This document shows, piece by piece, positions 44,239-55,417 of a DNA stretch of 64,000 bases. Made by a program: the position numbers and the translations under genes. How positions within the stretch are numbered: the stretch's first letter is position 1; every line of letters begins with the position of its first letter. The notes under the pieces were generated by a model. It was given only the letters and a program-made list of their open reading frames with translations, was not told the DNA's origin and did no database searches. This DNA comes from Halopseudomonas bauzanensis (GTDB lineage Bacteria > Pseudomonadota > Gammaproteobacteria > Pseudomonadales > Pseudomonadaceae), in the NCBI RefSeq assembly GCF_900114735.1, contig NZ_FOUA01000001.1, positions 1,314,278-1,378,277 of the forward strand. Reading direction: 5' to 3'.

Positions 44239-44729
44239 AGACGCTATATGAGAACCCGTGGTTTCGCGTAGTTCAGGATGGCCGCTTCCATTATGTGGTG
44301 GAAGATAACGCCAGCAATGGTGCTGCCGTGTTGGCACAGATTGCCGACGGCGACTTTCTGTTGCTACGGGTCAAGCGCCAGGCCCATACCGGGCTGCAAC
44401 TGGAGATACCCCGCGGCTACGGCGAGCCTGGCGAGAGCAGTCTGGCGTGTGCGCGGCGCGAGTTGGCCGAGGAGACCGGTTATCTGATCGCGGAAGAGCA
44501 ACTGAGCCTGCTGGGCCGGCTCAAGCCCAACTCCGCCATCCTGGCCTCCGCCGTGGATCTGTATTTCGCCCGCATCAACAGCAACAGCCAACCCGGCCAG
44601 CGCGACGACGAGGCCCGAGACATCCAGCGCATCGGTCTACCACGCCTGCGCCAGATGCTCCAGGCCGGCGAGATAGAGGATGCATTCACTCTTGCGGCGC
44701 TAGCATTTTATTTCAATCGGGAGAGCTGA
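44235..44729 (+). CDS. NUDIX hydrolase
   Basis: A 164-residue NUDIX enzyme. The box is GYGEPGESSLACARRELAEETGY (about residues 60-82 counted loosely), matching GX5EX7REUXEEXGU with one fewer residue of spacing, followed by LIAEEQLSLLGRLKPNSAIL as in ADP-ribose pyrophosphatase-type members. It would hydrolyse a nucleoside diphosphate linked to another group; the substrate is unknown. Coupled to the preceding unknown gene by a 4-bp overlap, and its 3' end overlaps the end of convergent recD by 17 bp. Confidence 0.9.
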   Translation: MKTLYENPWFRVVQDGRFHYVVEDNASNGAAVLAQIADGDFLLLRVKRQAHTGLQLEIPRGYGEPGESSLACARRELAEETGYLIAEEQLSLLGRLKPNSAILASAVDLYFARINSNSQPGQRDDEARDIQRIGLPRLRQMLQAGEIEDAFTLAALAFYFNRES

Positions 44730-46791
44730 CCTCGACAGCCAGATCCAGCCCACTCAACCGTCGTACCGGCTGCGCCACCGCCGCTTCGAATACTCCGGTG
44801 CGGGTTTCCAACAGGGTGAAGTCGCGGCTGGCGCGGGTGATGGCGGTGTAGACCAGCTCCTTGGTCAGCAGCGGGCTGCGGGTTTCCGGCAGGACCAGCA
44901 TGGCGTGGGCGAACTCCGAGCCTTGCGATTTGTGCACGGTCATGGCGAATACAGTTTCTACCTCGCTCAGCCGGCTGGGGAGTACAAAGCGCAGCCGCCC
45001 GCTGCCGTCGTTGCGCGGAAAGGCCACGCGCAGCACCATCCGCTCCGGCTCCCCGGCGTGCAGCGGCCGTTCCCTGATCGTCAAGGCGATGCCGATATCG
45101 CCGTTCATCAGCCCCAGCCCGTAATCGTTGCGCGTGACCAGCACCGGACGCCCTTCGTACCAGCCCTGCGCCGCTGGCAACAAGCCCCGCCGCTGCAGCA
45201 GGCCGGCCAGGTGACGGTTCAATGATTCCACGCCCCAGGGCCCCTTGCGCACGGCGCACAGCACCTGGAAACGGTCGAAGGCCTCCAGCACCGACCTGGC
45301 CCAGTCTTCCCATGCCGGATCATCGGCGGGCAGATCCGACGCGGGGCGTTGTTGCGCCAGCAAGGTCAGATAATCACCATAACCCGGCAAGGGATCTGCC
45401 GCGGCCGCATTGCCCAGTATCATGGTCGCCAGCCGCGGATCTTCCAAGCCGGAGGCCAGGTGGCTGTGCAGGTCACGGTATTGCCGCTGCCCCAGCACCT
45501 GCCGTGCGGCCTGGGCATCGGCCCGGTTGACCGTGCGCGCCAGTTCGCCAATGCCACTGTCAGCGCCGAAACGGTGGGAATGGCGCAGCATCACCGTCTG
45601 CTGGGCCAGTGGATGCCGATCCACATCGCCCGGCTGCAGTCCGGCTGCCGCGATCGATTGCCCGCCAACCTGCTCCAGCCACTGCCGGGTATCCTCGCTG
45701 TAGCGCCCAGCCTCGGCATCCCGGCACAGATCGCCGAGCACCGCGCCCGCTTCCACCGAGGCCAGTTGATCCTTGTCCCCCAGCAGCACCAACCGTGCAT
45801 GGGGCGGCAACGCCGCCAGCAGGCTGGCCATCATTTCCAGGTCGATCATCGAGGCTTCATCCACCACCAGCACGTCCAGCGCCAACGGATTGCCCGCATG
45901 GTGGCGGAAGTGCCGGGTGTCCGGCCGGCTGCCCAGCAGCCGATGCAAGGTGGCGACCTGGGTGGGGATATGTTCCCGCACCGGGGCGCTGACCTGCAGG
46001 CTGCCGACCTGCCGGCCGATGGACTCGGTCAGCCGTGCGGCGGCCTTGCCGGTAGGTGCCGCCAGGCGGATACGCAGCGGCTGACCGGCCGTGACCGTCG
46101 GTTCCTGCAGCAGCGCCAGCAGCCGCACCACGGTGGTGGTCTTGCCGGTACCGGGCCCGCCGGTAATGATGCTGAACGCACCCCGCGCCGCCAGGGCACA
46201 GGCCAGCTTCTGCCAGTCCGGGTGTTGGCGGCTGTCGGCAAATAACCGCTCCAATCCCTGTTCCAAACCGGCAGGCAAGGCTGGCCGGGCCTGTAGCCGG
46301 CGTCCGAGCGCCGCGACCACCTGCCGCTCGTAACGCCAGTAGCGCCGCAGATACAGCCGTTGGCCATGCAGCACCAGGGGGCGTTCGCAATGTTCACCGC
46401 CAGGCTGGTTGTCCACCATCGGGCTGGCGGCCAGGGCGTCGCACCAGGCTTGCGTGGTAACACCGCCGAGCAGTTGCGACGGCAGCAGGATATCCCGTCC
46501 GGCCTCCTGCCCTTCCGGGGGCAACGACAGGCTCAGGTCCGGCGCCTGCAGGGTGGCACCCAGATCCAGACAGACATGCCCATGCCCGAGCTGGTGACTG
46601 GCGAGCGCCGCGGCCAGCAGTACCAGGGGCTCGCTGTCGGGCGCCAGATCCAGCAGGAAGACCGCAAGCGCCCGGTCCAGTGCCCGCAACCAGCCCACCT
46701 CGACCCACTGCTCCAGTTGGTGCAGCACGTCGGTATTCAGTGCTGGCGGCGCTTCGCTGGGCGCCAGCAGATCCAGTTGCTCAATGCTCAC
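44713..46791 (-). CDS. recD: Exodeoxyribonuclease V subunit alpha (RecD helicase)
   Basis: A 692-residue 5'-3' helicase subunit of RecBCD. Walker A IITGGPGTGKTTTVVRLLAL (about residues 192-211), LAAPTGKAAARLTESIGRQV, Walker B DVLVVDEASMIDLEMMASLL, VLLGDKDQLASVEAGAVLGD and the C-terminal SF1 motifs FAMTVHKSQGSEFAHAMLVL and ELVYTAITRASRDFTLL. The GTG start at 46791 is chosen because GAGGAG lies seven bases upstream; the ATG at 46809 would add six residues. It overlaps the end of recB by 11 bp and is the last gene of recC-recB-recD. Confidence 0.95.
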   Translation of the reverse strand: MSIEQLDLLAPSEAPPALNTDVLHQLEQWVEVGWLRALDRALAVFLLDLAPDSEPLVLLAAALASHQLGHGHVCLDLGATLQAPDLSLSLPPEGQEAGRDILLPSQLLGGVTTQAWCDALAASPMVDNQPGGEHCERPLVLHGQRLYLRRYWRYERQVVAALGRRLQARPALPAGLEQGLERLFADSRQHPDWQKLACALAARGAFSIITGGPGTGKTTTVVRLLALLQEPTVTAGQPLRIRLAAPTGKAAARLTESIGRQVGSLQVSAPVREHIPTQVATLHRLLGSRPDTRHFRHHAGNPLALDVLVVDEASMIDLEMMASLLAALPPHARLVLLGDKDQLASVEAGAVLGDLCRDAEAGRYSEDTRQWLEQVGGQSIAAAGLQPGDVDRHPLAQQTVMLRHSHRFGADSGIGELARTVNRADAQAARQVLGQRQYRDLHSHLASGLEDPRLATMILGNAAAADPLPGYGDYLTLLAQQRPASDLPADDPAWEDWARSVLEAFDRFQVLCAVRKGPWGVESLNRHLAGLLQRRGLLPAAQGWYEGRPVLVTRNDYGLGLMNGDIGIALTIRERPLHAGEPERMVLRVAFPRNDGSGRLRFVLPSRLSEVETVFAMTVHKSQGSEFAHAMLVLPETRSPLLTKELVYTAITRASRDFTLLETRTGVFEAAVAQPVRRLSGLDLAVEVSSPD

Positions 46792-49700
46792 GGGGCATCT
46801 CCTCGGCATCGTCGCCCGTTGCTGCACCCGCGAACAGGGCATCCAGCGATTCGATCAGGGCCCGCGGCGGCTTGTCATGCCAGACGCCGGCGTTGTCCGC
46901 TTCGCTGCCCCGGATGAACCAGTACAAGGCGCCGCCCACATGCCGACCATAATCGTAGCCGGGTAGACGGGCTCGCAGTTGGCGGTGCAGCGCCAGCACG
47001 TAAAATACATACTGCAAGTCGTAGCGATGCTCCAGCACCGCCGCCTGCATGGCCTGGGGGGTATAGGCGCTGGCATCGGCGCCCAGCCAGTTGGATTTGT
47101 AGTCGACTACGTAATAGCGGCCGTCATGCTCCAGCACCAGATCCATATACCCCTTGAACAGCCCGTTCAGGCGCTCGGCCGGCAGCTCGGGGCGCGGCAC
47201 ACCGGGAGCGATGGCCGCCTGCACCAGTTGATCCAGCGCGCTGACATCGACCCGACTGGCGGCAAACAGGAACTCCATTTCCGGCTGGTATTGCTCCCGC
47301 CCCAGTTGCGCCAGGCTGAACGGCCCGGCATCCAGCGGTACCGGACGATTCAACAACCCGCTGAGCCATTCGCTCAGGGGTACAATCCATTCGGTCAGCC
47401 CACGCCGTACGCAACGGGGTCTGAGCCATTGCGCACAAGCCTCGGGTGACGCCAGGCCAGCGAAGCCTTCATTGCCCGCCAGCTCCAGCAAGCCATGCAG
47501 GAAGGTGCCGGGATTGGGCCCACGGGGGAACCGGTGAATGGTCGGCGTCTCGCCCGGGCGTAGCGGCTGAAATACCGTGCGGCGGTCATCATCAGCGGCC
47601 TTTTGCGCCGCCGGATTGTCCGGCGAGGCATCGTCGCTGCGGGTGCGCGGAACGGCGACCTCGCCGGGACGCAGCGCACTGTAGGAGGCGATCCACCAAT
47701 GCTCCGCAGCACGGCGCTGCGGCTGGCGCGCGCTCAGGACATCCTGCTCAGCCTGGGGCGGGGCATAGTGCGCCTCATCAACTTCAGGAGCTTGCACCAA
47801 AGCAATCGCCGCGGCATTCCAGCGTGCCAGCCAAGCCGCCAGGTCGGCGGAAGAGGACAGCGGCTCGCCGCCGCCGAGCAGTTTCCCGATCGCCGAGCGG
47901 TGCAGCACCGAGGAGGCATTATTGCCGTATTTGAGATCAGCCATGCCCAGCCAGCAGGCATGCCGTGCGCGGGTCAGGGCGACGTATAGCAGGCGCACGT
48001 CCTCCGCCAGCCGCTCGGCATCAGCTCGCAGCACATCGTCCTCGGTCGGTTGCAGTACGATCCGGGTGCCGTTATCGCCATGGGTGACCAATGGCTTGTC
48101 GCCCTGGGTCAGGCGGGTATTGCAGATGAACGGCAGGAACACCAGCGGGTATTCCAACCCCTTGGATTTATGGATGGTAACCACCTTGACCAGCGCGGCA
48201 TCGCTTTCCAGCCGCAAGACCTGTTCATCCTGGGTATTGTCGCCGGGGCTGAGCACCAAGTCCTCGAAATGGCGAATCAGTGCCTGCTCGCCATCCAATT
48301 CGCGGGCGCTCTGCTGCAGCAGCTCGGCCAGATGCAGCAGATTGGTCAACCGCCGCTCGCCATCACTGCCGGCCAGCAGCTGGGCCGGCAGGTCGAAGTC
48401 GTGCAGCAATCGGTGCAGCATCGGCAGCACGCCTTGGCGCAGCCAGATGCGCCGGTAATCACGGAACTGGAACACGCGGTGCTCCCAGATGCGCTCATCC
48501 TGGTTCAATGCATCCAGCAGTTGCCACTCCAGGTCCAGCGTCGGGCTGGCCAGTGCGGCGCGCAACGACCGATCGTTGTCCGGCTCGGCGCAGGCGCGCA
48601 GCCAGCGCAGCACATCGGCGGCCTCGGCACTGGCGAACACCGAGTCCTTGTCCGACAGGTAGACACTGCGTACGCCCCGTGCGGCCAGCTCATCGCGGAT
48701 GGCCTGGGCCTCGCGAAAATCCCGTACCAGCACCGCCATGTCTGCCGGACACACCGGCTGCATGCCCTTATCCGGGTGCAGGAACCCCGCCTCACCGCGC
48801 TGGCCAAGATTGAGCAGTCGCACCATCTCGCTGGCGCAGCGCGCGGCCATTTCGCTCCGGTAATTGCCGCTGGCCAGCGGCTTGTCGGTCGGCAATTGCC
48901 AGGCAGTCAAGGCAGCCGGCGATTCTCCGGCGACAGTCCATTGCTCGGCCCGCCCGCGCGCACCCACCGCAATGAAGGGCAGCGGATTGTCCCCGTCACG
49001 GGCGAACAGGAAGGCGCCCTGTCCGCCCGGACGCTCTTCGGCCAGCTGGAATACATGGTTGACCGCAGCCACCATCTGCTCGCTGGAGCGAAAGTTGGTG
49101 TCCAGGTTGTCGTGCCGCCCGGCGGTGGCTTGGCGGGCCTGCAGGTAGGTGAAGATATCCGCACCGCGGAAGGCATAGATCGCCTGCTTGGGGTCGCCGA
49201 TGAGAAACAGGCCATGCTCCGGATCGTTGGCCTCGACCCGGTAGATACGATCATAGATGCGGTATTGCAGCGGGTCGGTGTCCTGGAATTCATCAATCAT
49301 GGCTACCGGAAACTGGCGCCGGATAACCTCGGCCAGGCGCTCACCGTTCACGCCATGCAGGGCCATGTCGAGTCGCTCGAGCATGTCATCGAAACCCATT
49401 TCCGCACGCCGGCGCTTTTCCTGCTCGAAGCGCTGGCGGATCCAGCAGGCGGCATGGCGCAGCGCCTGCTGACCCGGATCGGGCAATGACCGCAGCTGCT
49501 CGCGCAACTGGCTCAGCGCGTCCAGCGCCGGGTGGGTCGGCACCGCGCCGGATTTCCACCCTTCGGCCAGGCCATCGGGACTCAGGCGGTTCCAGGCAGC
49601 ATCCGGCAGCTTCAACTCTATCAGCAGCTCATCCGCCGCCCAGCTGCGCAGCGTCTCGAACCAGTTGCGGTAATAGCGGCTGTGAATCTTCTGCTTGTTG

Positions 49701-50470
49701 ACCTGGCCCGCCTCGAAGGCCTGGTCCAGCAATTGCTCCAGCTCGTCGGCCCAGCTCAGCCAGGGCTGTTTCAGTTCGGCCAGCCGCTGGGTAGATTGCT
49801 CCAGCACCGGCTCGATCAGTTCCTGCAGCCCCTGCCCCGTCTCGTTCGACGGCTCGCGAAACAGCACCCGTACGCGCGCCAGCAGGTTATCCGGCTGCTG
49901 CCACTGCTCCACCACCCAGCGCAGCGCCGGTCCCTGCAGGCTGTAGCACTGCTCGCGCCAGTAATCGCGAGCGACATCGGCCAGCAGCTCGCTGTGATCG
50001 GTTTCCAGCTGCTGGGCGAACAGGCTGCCGCTGTCGAAGGCATGCTCGCGCAACATGCGCTGGCACCAGCTGTGAATGGTCGAAACCGCCGCCTGGTCCA
50101 TCCACTGGGCGGCGATGTCCAGGCGTCTGGCGCAGGCGGCATGCTGCTGCTCGGAGTAATCGGCCAGCAGCGCCTGCAGGATCGGATCAGGGGCATCCAG
50201 TTCACCCCGGAACGCCTGGGCGGCTTCCACCAGCCGCGCGCGAATGCGATCACGCAGCTCCCGGGTGGCGGCGTCGGTAAAGGTGACCACGAGGATTTCT
50301 GGCGGCAACAGCTCGCGGCGGAAGCGGGTTTCATCATCGCCATGACCCAATACCAGGCGCAGATACAGTGCGGAAATGGTGAAGGTCTTGCCGGTTCCGG
50401 CGCTGGCCTCGATCAGGCGACTGCCGCGTAGCGGAAACCGCAACGCCAGGGGCAGGTTCTGCTGACTCAT
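46781..50470 (-). CDS. recB: Exodeoxyribonuclease V subunit beta (RecB)
   Basis: A 1229-residue helicase-nuclease. SF1A helicase: [20 protein letters not shown] (Walker A, about residues 21-40), [20 protein letters not shown] (Walker B, about 390-410), [40 protein letters not shown] and [17 protein letters not shown] in outline. C-terminal nuclease domain: [30 protein letters not shown] and DYKSNWLG, where GxxDLV...VVDYK holds the catalytic acids and Lys. With RecC and RecD it processes double-strand ends and reloads RecA at Chi. Starts overlapping the end of recC. Confidence 0.97.
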   Translation of the reverse strand: MSQQNLPLALRFPLRGSRLIEASAGTGKTFTISALYLRLVLGHGDDETRFRRELLPPEILVVTFTDAATRELRDRIRARLVEAAQAFRGELDAPDPILQALLADYSEQQHAACARRLDIAAQWMDQAAVSTIHSWCQRMLREHAFDSGSLFAQQLETDHSELLADVARDYWREQCYSLQGPALRWVVEQWQQPDNLLARVRVLFREPSNETGQGLQELIEPVLEQSTQRLAELKQPWLSWADELEQLLDQAFEAGQVNKQKIHSRYYRNWFETLRSWAADELLIELKLPDAAWNRLSPDGLAEGWKSGAVPTHPALDALSQLREQLRSLPDPGQQALRHAACWIRQRFEQEKRRRAEMGFDDMLERLDMALHGVNGERLAEVIRRQFPVAMIDEFQDTDPLQYRIYDRIYRVEANDPEHGLFLIGDPKQAIYAFRGADIFTYLQARQATAGRHDNLDTNFRSSEQMVAAVNHVFQLAEERPGGQGAFLFARDGDNPLPFIAVGARGRAEQWTVAGESPAALTAWQLPTDKPLASGNYRSEMAARCASEMVRLLNLGQRGEAGFLHPDKGMQPVCPADMAVLVRDFREAQAIRDELAARGVRSVYLSDKDSVFASAEAADVLRWLRACAEPDNDRSLRAALASPTLDLEWQLLDALNQDERIWEHRVFQFRDYRRIWLRQGVLPMLHRLLHDFDLPAQLLAGSDGERRLTNLLHLAELLQQSARELDGEQALIRHFEDLVLSPGDNTQDEQVLRLESDAALVKVVTIHKSKGLEYPLVFLPFICNTRLTQGDKPLVTHGDNGTRIVLQPTEDDVLRADAERLAEDVRLLYVALTRARHACWLGMADLKYGNNASSVLHRSAIGKLLGGGEPLSSSADLAAWLARWNAAAIALVQAPEVDEAHYAPPQAEQDVLSARQPQRRAAEHWWIASYSALRPGEVAVPRTRSDDASPDNPAAQKAADDDRRTVFQPLRPGETPTIHRFPRGPNPGTFLHGLLELAGNEGFAGLASPEACAQWLRPRCVRRGLTEWIVPLSEWLSGLLNRPVPLDAGPFSLAQLGREQYQPEMEFLFAASRVDVSALDQLVQAAIAPGVPRPELPAERLNGLFKGYMDLVLEHDGRYYVVDYKSNWLGADASAYTPQAMQAAVLEHRYDLQYVFYVLALHRQLRARLPGYDYGRHVGGALYWFIRGSEADNAGVWHDKPPRALIESLDALFAGAATGDDAEEMPREH

Positions 50471-53400
50471 GCGCCCTCCCCGGTATCGACCAAGGTCAGT
50501 AGTTGACTGCGGTACGCGTCGACCAGCGGTGCGTACAACTGCTGACTCAGTTCGGCAAACTCACCCGAAGCACTCAGGCTGGTAAAATCCGGATATTGCC
50601 GGCGCAATGCCGCGCTTTTTTCCACCTCACCGGTCAACTTGAAACCACCTTCATATACGGTCTGCGCCGCCATATCAGCCTTGTCCTCCTTGCCTGCCAG
50701 CATAGACTCCAGCCAGGCGAAAGCGGTTTCCGGGGCGCAGGGTAGCGGCCGGTTCAGCCCTTCCAACCAGGCGGCCAACCAGACTTCCATCAGGTTCTGC
50801 GCCTCGGGCGCGGGCAGCGGTGCGAAATGCAAGGTGGCATCTCCGGCCACGACCCAGGTGTGCAATGCATGACCGCTGGCGGCGGCCAGCACGTGGGTAA
50901 CCCAGTCGGCCAGCAGCGGGCGCCAGCGCAGGGCATCCTTCTTGCCACGCCGCTTGCCCGGCACCAGGTTGATCCGTGCCAGGGCATCACTGCCGGATGC
51001 CTGGCGCACCCCACTCAGCCAGCTCACCAGTTGCACCTGGTGGTGTCCAGCCTCCAGCGCCAGCGGATGCTCCATGACCTGCGGCCAGTCTGCCACCAGG
51101 GCCTGAAAGCGGCGCAGCTGATCACCCAGCGGCAGGATGAGCTGGCTGCGGCTCAACTCGCCAAAACCGGCCAGAGGGAAATGGCCCTGCCCCTGCAACC
51201 GGGAAGCCAGCTGGCTCAGCGCCTCGTCGATATCCTGCTCCGCCGGCAATGGCAGGCAGGCTTCCAGCAGCGTCTGGCTGAGCTGGTGGTTCTGCAGCGC
51301 ATCCAGGGCGAAGGGCTCATGGTCATCCAAACTGTCGTTACGCTCATCGAGATAGACCTTGAGCCGGCCGGTGAAGAAATGCGCCGCCGGATTGCGCAGG
51401 AAGCGTTGCAGTTGCTCCACTTCGATCGGCGCATCGGGCAACATGTCAGGCAGCCGCGTTGCACTGGCCCCGTCTGCGGGTGCCCCATGCATGGGCAACC
51501 ACTCGCGGGCATAGCTGAACAGCGCGCCGCCCTCCTTGAAATACGCCTTGCTGAAGGGCTGCAACGGATGCTCCTGGGTCAGCATGGGCAGCAGTTCGCC
51601 GTGCTCGGCGCGCCAGCCGCTGGTCAGGTGATCACGCAATTGCCCGACCAGCACCGAGGCCGGTCGCTCGCTGTTATCCCGGATGCTGCGTCCCACCCAG
51701 CTGATATACAGCCGCTCGCGGGCCGACAGCAGCGCCTCCAGCAGCAAATAACGGTCATCTTCCCGGCGCGAGCGATCACCGGGACGGTAGTCGCGGGCCA
51801 TGAGATCGAAGTCCAGCGGCGGCTGCGCCCGCGGGTAATCACCATCGTTCATGCCCAGCAGGCAGATCCGCCGGAACGGAATGGCCCGCATGGGCATCAG
51901 TGTGCAGACGTTCACCGCACCGGCCAGAAAGCGCTGACCCAACTGGCTCTGCTCGACGCCGGACAGCCAGGCTTCGCGTACCACATTGAGCGGCAGCGCA
52001 TCATTCAGCTCCACGCCAGCACAGAGCTCCAGCCACTGGTCCATGGCCTCATCCAACTGGCCCAGCAGACGCTCGTCGCGCTCACCGGCGGGCAGCAGGA
52101 AGTCATCCAGCAACCGGCGCAGCCGCTCGCCCCAGACCGGCGCCGAAGCGGGTTCGTCCAGCAGATCACAGGCCTCGTCCAATGCTTCCAGCAAGGCCAC
52201 CAGCGGACCGATCAGCGCCGCATCCAGCCCGCCGATTTCATCGTAGGGCTCGATACCGGAGCAGGGATCGCCCGCGCCCACCGCATATCCGAGCAGCATG
52301 CGCCGCAAGCCAAAGCGCCAGGTATTGGCTTCCAGCCCGTCGGGTAGCCCGAGCGTGGCCCGTCGTTCGGCGTTCATGCCCCAACGGATACCGGCACCTT
52401 CGATCCAGCGGCGCAGCGTTGGTAACTCGCTCTCCTGAATACCGAAGCGGGCGCGCAGTGCCGGCACATCCAGCAGACTGAGCACCTCGCTCACCGGCAG
52501 CCGGCTGTCTGGCAGACGCAGCAGCGATTCCAGGGCGATAAGCAGCGGCTCGATACCGCGCTGGCCCTGGTCGGCCAGGGTGAAAGGAATGTAGCGCAGG
52601 TCCTCCGGCGTGTACTGACCGAACACCGCCTGCACCGAAGGCGCATAGGTGTTCACATCCGGCACCATGACGATGATATCCCGCGGTTTCAGGCTGGGAT
52701 CGGCGTTGAACCAGGCGAGCAACTGGTCGTGAAGGATTTCCACTTCGCGCTGGGCACTGTGGGCCAGGTGAAAGCGTATCGACTCATCCCCTGCGCCAAC
52801 CGCCGGCCACTGCTCGCGGGTCTCCGCCAGGGGGCGCAGGTCCAGGATGTCCGATTGCAACTGCCCGAGCAGGTGCGCTGTATCCGGTTCGTCGAACAGG
52901 TCGATGCGCCCGCCATTGATCGCCTGGAACTGGGCTTCGTAGCTGGCGCGGTCATCATGGCTGTCGAGCAGGTTGATATAGTCGCGGCCCTGCTTGCCCC
53001 AAGCTGCCAGCAATGGATGGGCATGCTGATGCAGACTGTGCTCGTCGAGCTCCAGCGGCGAGCCGGGGCGGCGCTGTTGCCGCTGATACTGATGACGCAG
53101 CAGATCCTGATCACCGACGATATTGCCCCAGTGGTGCTGGCAGGGATTGAGCACGCAGAGCAGCACCTGGCTGAACCGGCCGATGGCAGCCAGCGCCTCC
53201 AGTGTCTGCGCCGGCAATGATGAAATCCCGAACACGATGACCCGCCGCGGCAAGCCGGCGGGACGAGATTCCAGTTCGGCCAGCCGGCTGACGAAGCGCG
53301 GGTGAATCCCGGCGCGACTGTCCGCCAGCCGCGCCTGTCCCACGTCCTGTAACAAGGCTCGCCAGAGCGCGGGTTGCCAGCAATCGGCCGGCTCCAGCGG

Positions 53401-53946
53401 CTGGATACCATCACGCGCATGGCGGATCTGATCACGCCCTTCGGCCCAATCACCCAGCCAATCGGCGCGGTATACCTGATATTGGTCGAACAGATCGGCC
53501 AGGCGCTCGGCCAGTTGATAACGCTTGCGGCAATCCTGGTCATCCGCGAGAAATCGCTGCAGCGGCTCGAAGACCGGCTCATGCATGACCGCCGGCAGCA
53601 GTCGCATCAGCCGCCAGGTCAGCGGCGCCTTGTCCAGTGGTGAGCTGACCGGCACGGTATCCGCACCGAGCACGCCGCGATAGGCGTCCCAGAGAAACCG
53701 CGCCGGCAGTTTCACATCGAAGGCGGCGGCGATCCCGCAACCACTGGTTTCGTCGGCGGTCACATCGGCGGCCAGCGCCTGCTTGAGCCACTGGGCAATA
53801 CCGTTGCTCTGCACCAGGATCACATCGTTTTCCAGTGGTTTGAGCGGGTATCGGGCTACCCAGTTGACCACCAGTTGGCGCAGGCTCTCCAAACGGTTGC
53901 CATGGATGATCATGAAACCCGGTGCGAGTGATTCTGCGTCCGACAT
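50467..53946 (-). CDS. recC: Exodeoxyribonuclease V subunit gamma (RecC)
   Basis: A 1159-residue inactive helicase-nuclease scaffold: FMIIHGNRLESLRQLVVNWV at the N-terminus, VILVQSNGIAQWLKQALA, RRVIVFGISSLPAQTLEALA, DIIVMVPDVNTYAPSVQAVF, PFRRICLLGMNDGDYPRAQP (about residues 698-717) and DDRYLLLEALLSARERLYIS. Typical full length. It scans for Chi within RecBCD. First gene of the operon; recB begins within its last codon. Confidence 0.97.
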   Translation of the reverse strand: MSDAESLAPGFMIIHGNRLESLRQLVVNWVARYPLKPLENDVILVQSNGIAQWLKQALAADVTADETSGCGIAAAFDVKLPARFLWDAYRGVLGADTVPVSSPLDKAPLTWRLMRLLPAVMHEPVFEPLQRFLADDQDCRKRYQLAERLADLFDQYQVYRADWLGDWAEGRDQIRHARDGIQPLEPADCWQPALWRALLQDVGQARLADSRAGIHPRFVSRLAELESRPAGLPRRVIVFGISSLPAQTLEALAAIGRFSQVLLCVLNPCQHHWGNIVGDQDLLRHQYQRQQRRPGSPLELDEHSLHQHAHPLLAAWGKQGRDYINLLDSHDDRASYEAQFQAINGGRIDLFDEPDTAHLLGQLQSDILDLRPLAETREQWPAVGAGDESIRFHLAHSAQREVEILHDQLLAWFNADPSLKPRDIIVMVPDVNTYAPSVQAVFGQYTPEDLRYIPFTLADQGQRGIEPLLIALESLLRLPDSRLPVSEVLSLLDVPALRARFGIQESELPTLRRWIEGAGIRWGMNAERRATLGLPDGLEANTWRFGLRRMLLGYAVGAGDPCSGIEPYDEIGGLDAALIGPLVALLEALDEACDLLDEPASAPVWGERLRRLLDDFLLPAGERDERLLGQLDEAMDQWLELCAGVELNDALPLNVVREAWLSGVEQSQLGQRFLAGAVNVCTLMPMRAIPFRRICLLGMNDGDYPRAQPPLDFDLMARDYRPGDRSRREDDRYLLLEALLSARERLYISWVGRSIRDNSERPASVLVGQLRDHLTSGWRAEHGELLPMLTQEHPLQPFSKAYFKEGGALFSYAREWLPMHGAPADGASATRLPDMLPDAPIEVEQLQRFLRNPAAHFFTGRLKVYLDERNDSLDDHEPFALDALQNHQLSQTLLEACLPLPAEQDIDEALSQLASRLQGQGHFPLAGFGELSRSQLILPLGDQLRRFQALVADWPQVMEHPLALEAGHHQVQLVSWLSGVRQASGSDALARINLVPGKRRGKKDALRWRPLLADWVTHVLAAASGHALHTWVVAGDATLHFAPLPAPEAQNLMEVWLAAWLEGLNRPLPCAPETAFAWLESMLAGKEDKADMAAQTVYEGGFKLTGEVEKSAALRRQYPDFTSLSASGEFAELSQQLYAPLVDAYRSQLLTLVDTGEGA

Positions 53947-54070
53947 GCCAACTCCTGTGCAGCGATGAGGTGGCCAGCAGAGTCTGCCGGCCCGACCTGC
54001 AGATACTACCAGCCCGCTGCCACTTTACGTGCCATGTGAATGCCCTGGCGACGCAGTCGTGAACAAGCGC

Positions 54071-55417
54071 TCAGATCACGCTGCCCAGAACGCGCCGTTC
54101 CCAGGGGGTGATTTCATCCATGAAGCTTTCCAGTTCCATGTGTTTACAGGCCAGGTAACCTTCGATGAACTCCTCGGTAAACACCTCGCGCGCCATCCGG
54201 CTGCGCTCCAGCCGGCGCATGGCGCGATGCAGGGTGCAGCTCAGGCGCAGCTCGTCCGGCACCTCGAACTCGCCCTGGGCCGGCAGATCCGGTTCGAGCT
54301 GATGCTCGATACCGTAGAGCCCTGCCGCCAACGTGGCCGCCAGCGCCAGATAGGGATTGGCATCGGCGCCGGGTATGCGGTTTTCCACCCGCCGCGCATC
54401 CGGCTCACTGGCCGGTACGCGCAGACCGGTGCGACGATTGTCGTTCGACCAGCACAGGTTATTGGGCGACGCATAGACGTGGCAATAGCGCTGATAGGAA
54501 TTGATATTGGGCGCCATCAGCAGGATCAGGTCACCCAGGTGCGCCTGCAGGCCGCCGAGAAAATGCCGGAACTGCGCTGTGGCTTGTTGGCTGCCAGGAT
54601 CAGTAAAGACGTTCTGCCCCTGCTGGTCGACCACGCTCTGATGAATATGCATCGACGAGCCAGGCATCTTCGACAACGGCTTGGCCATGCAGACCGCGAT
54701 CAGGCCATGCTTGAGGGCGACCTCATGCAGCAGATGCTTGAACAGAAAGGTCTGGTCGGCAATCAGCAATGGATCGTCATGGGTGAAATTGACTTCATAC
54801 TGACTCAGCCCCATTTCGTGCATCACCGCCTCGCAGGGAATGCCTACTGCGGTCATGCTGGCCTTGAGCTCGGCAAAGAACGGCTGCAGCCCGGTCACCG
54901 AGCCCACGGCGAAGGCCTGGCTGCCCGCTTCACGCCGCCCATCCAGCCCCACCGGCGGGCGGAACGGCTGCTGCACATCGACGTTGTGCTCGAACAGATA
55001 GAACTCCATCTCGGTGGCGACCTTGGGTGACCAGCCGCGGGCCTGATAGCGTTCCACTACCCGCTGCAGCATGCTCCGTGAGGACAGTCGCGACGGCGTC
55101 CCATCCATTTCCACGGCTTCACACAGGGCCAGTGCCCGCGGTGCCAGGGTCCAGGGAGTGATGTGCAGCTGTCCCGGTATCGGGCGCAGAATGAAGTCGC
55201 TGTCATCGTAGCCGTAATACCGCGGATCGGGATATTCGCCGGTCAGGCACTGCACCAGAACACCGTGGGCCATCTGCACCCGGCGTCCCTGCATGAAGTT
55301 ACGGGCATGGATCACTTTGCCGCGCGGTATGCCGTTCATGTCCGGGATCACGCATTCGACTTCCCCGATGCCATCCAGGCGCTCGACGAGTGAAGGATCT
55401 GCGGAAAGTGATGTCAT
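54071..55417 (-). CDS. Glutamine synthetase family enzyme, gamma-glutamylpolyamine synthetase-like
   Basis: A 448-residue GS-fold ligase. Beta-grasp start VECVIPDMNGIPRGKVIHAR (about residues 18-37), then VATEMEFYLFEHNVDVQQPF, GLSQYEVNFTHDDPLLIADQ, GSSMHIHQSVVDQQG (ATP/His region), NINSYQRYCHVYASPNNLCW and RVENRIPGADANPYLALAAT (Arg-rich glutamate site). Pseudomonads have several such paralogues that glutamylate putrescine or related polyamines (PuuA/Spu-type). The N-terminal start at 55417 has AGGG upstream. It lies near carboxynorspermidine synthesis genes, which supports a polyamine substrate but does not prove it. Confidence 0.88.
   Translation of the reverse strand: MTSLSADPSLVERLDGIGEVECVIPDMNGIPRGKVIHARNFMQGRRVQMAHGVLVQCLTGEYPDPRYYGYDDSDFILRPIPGQLHITPWTLAPRALALCEAVEMDGTPSRLSSRSMLQRVVERYQARGWSPKVATEMEFYLFEHNVDVQQPFRPPVGLDGRREAGSQAFAVGSVTGLQPFFAELKASMTAVGIPCEAVMHEMGLSQYEVNFTHDDPLLIADQTFLFKHLLHEVALKHGLIAVCMAKPLSKMPGSSMHIHQSVVDQQGQNVFTDPGSQQATAQFRHFLGGLQAHLGDLILLMAPNINSYQRYCHVYASPNNLCWSNDNRRTGLRVPASEPDARRVENRIPGADANPYLALAATLAAGLYGIEHQLEPDLPAQGEFEVPDELRLSCTLHRAMRRLERSRMAREVFTEEFIEGYLACKHMELESFMDEITPWERRVLGSVI

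Noticed and set aside
48050-49489. Plus-strand open frame of about 479 codons
   Set aside because: It is antisense to recB and shows no family features.
50827-52347. Plus-strand open frame of about 506 codons
   Set aside because: It runs opposite recC, has Gln/Arg-rich composition and no recognisable domain or ribosome-binding site.
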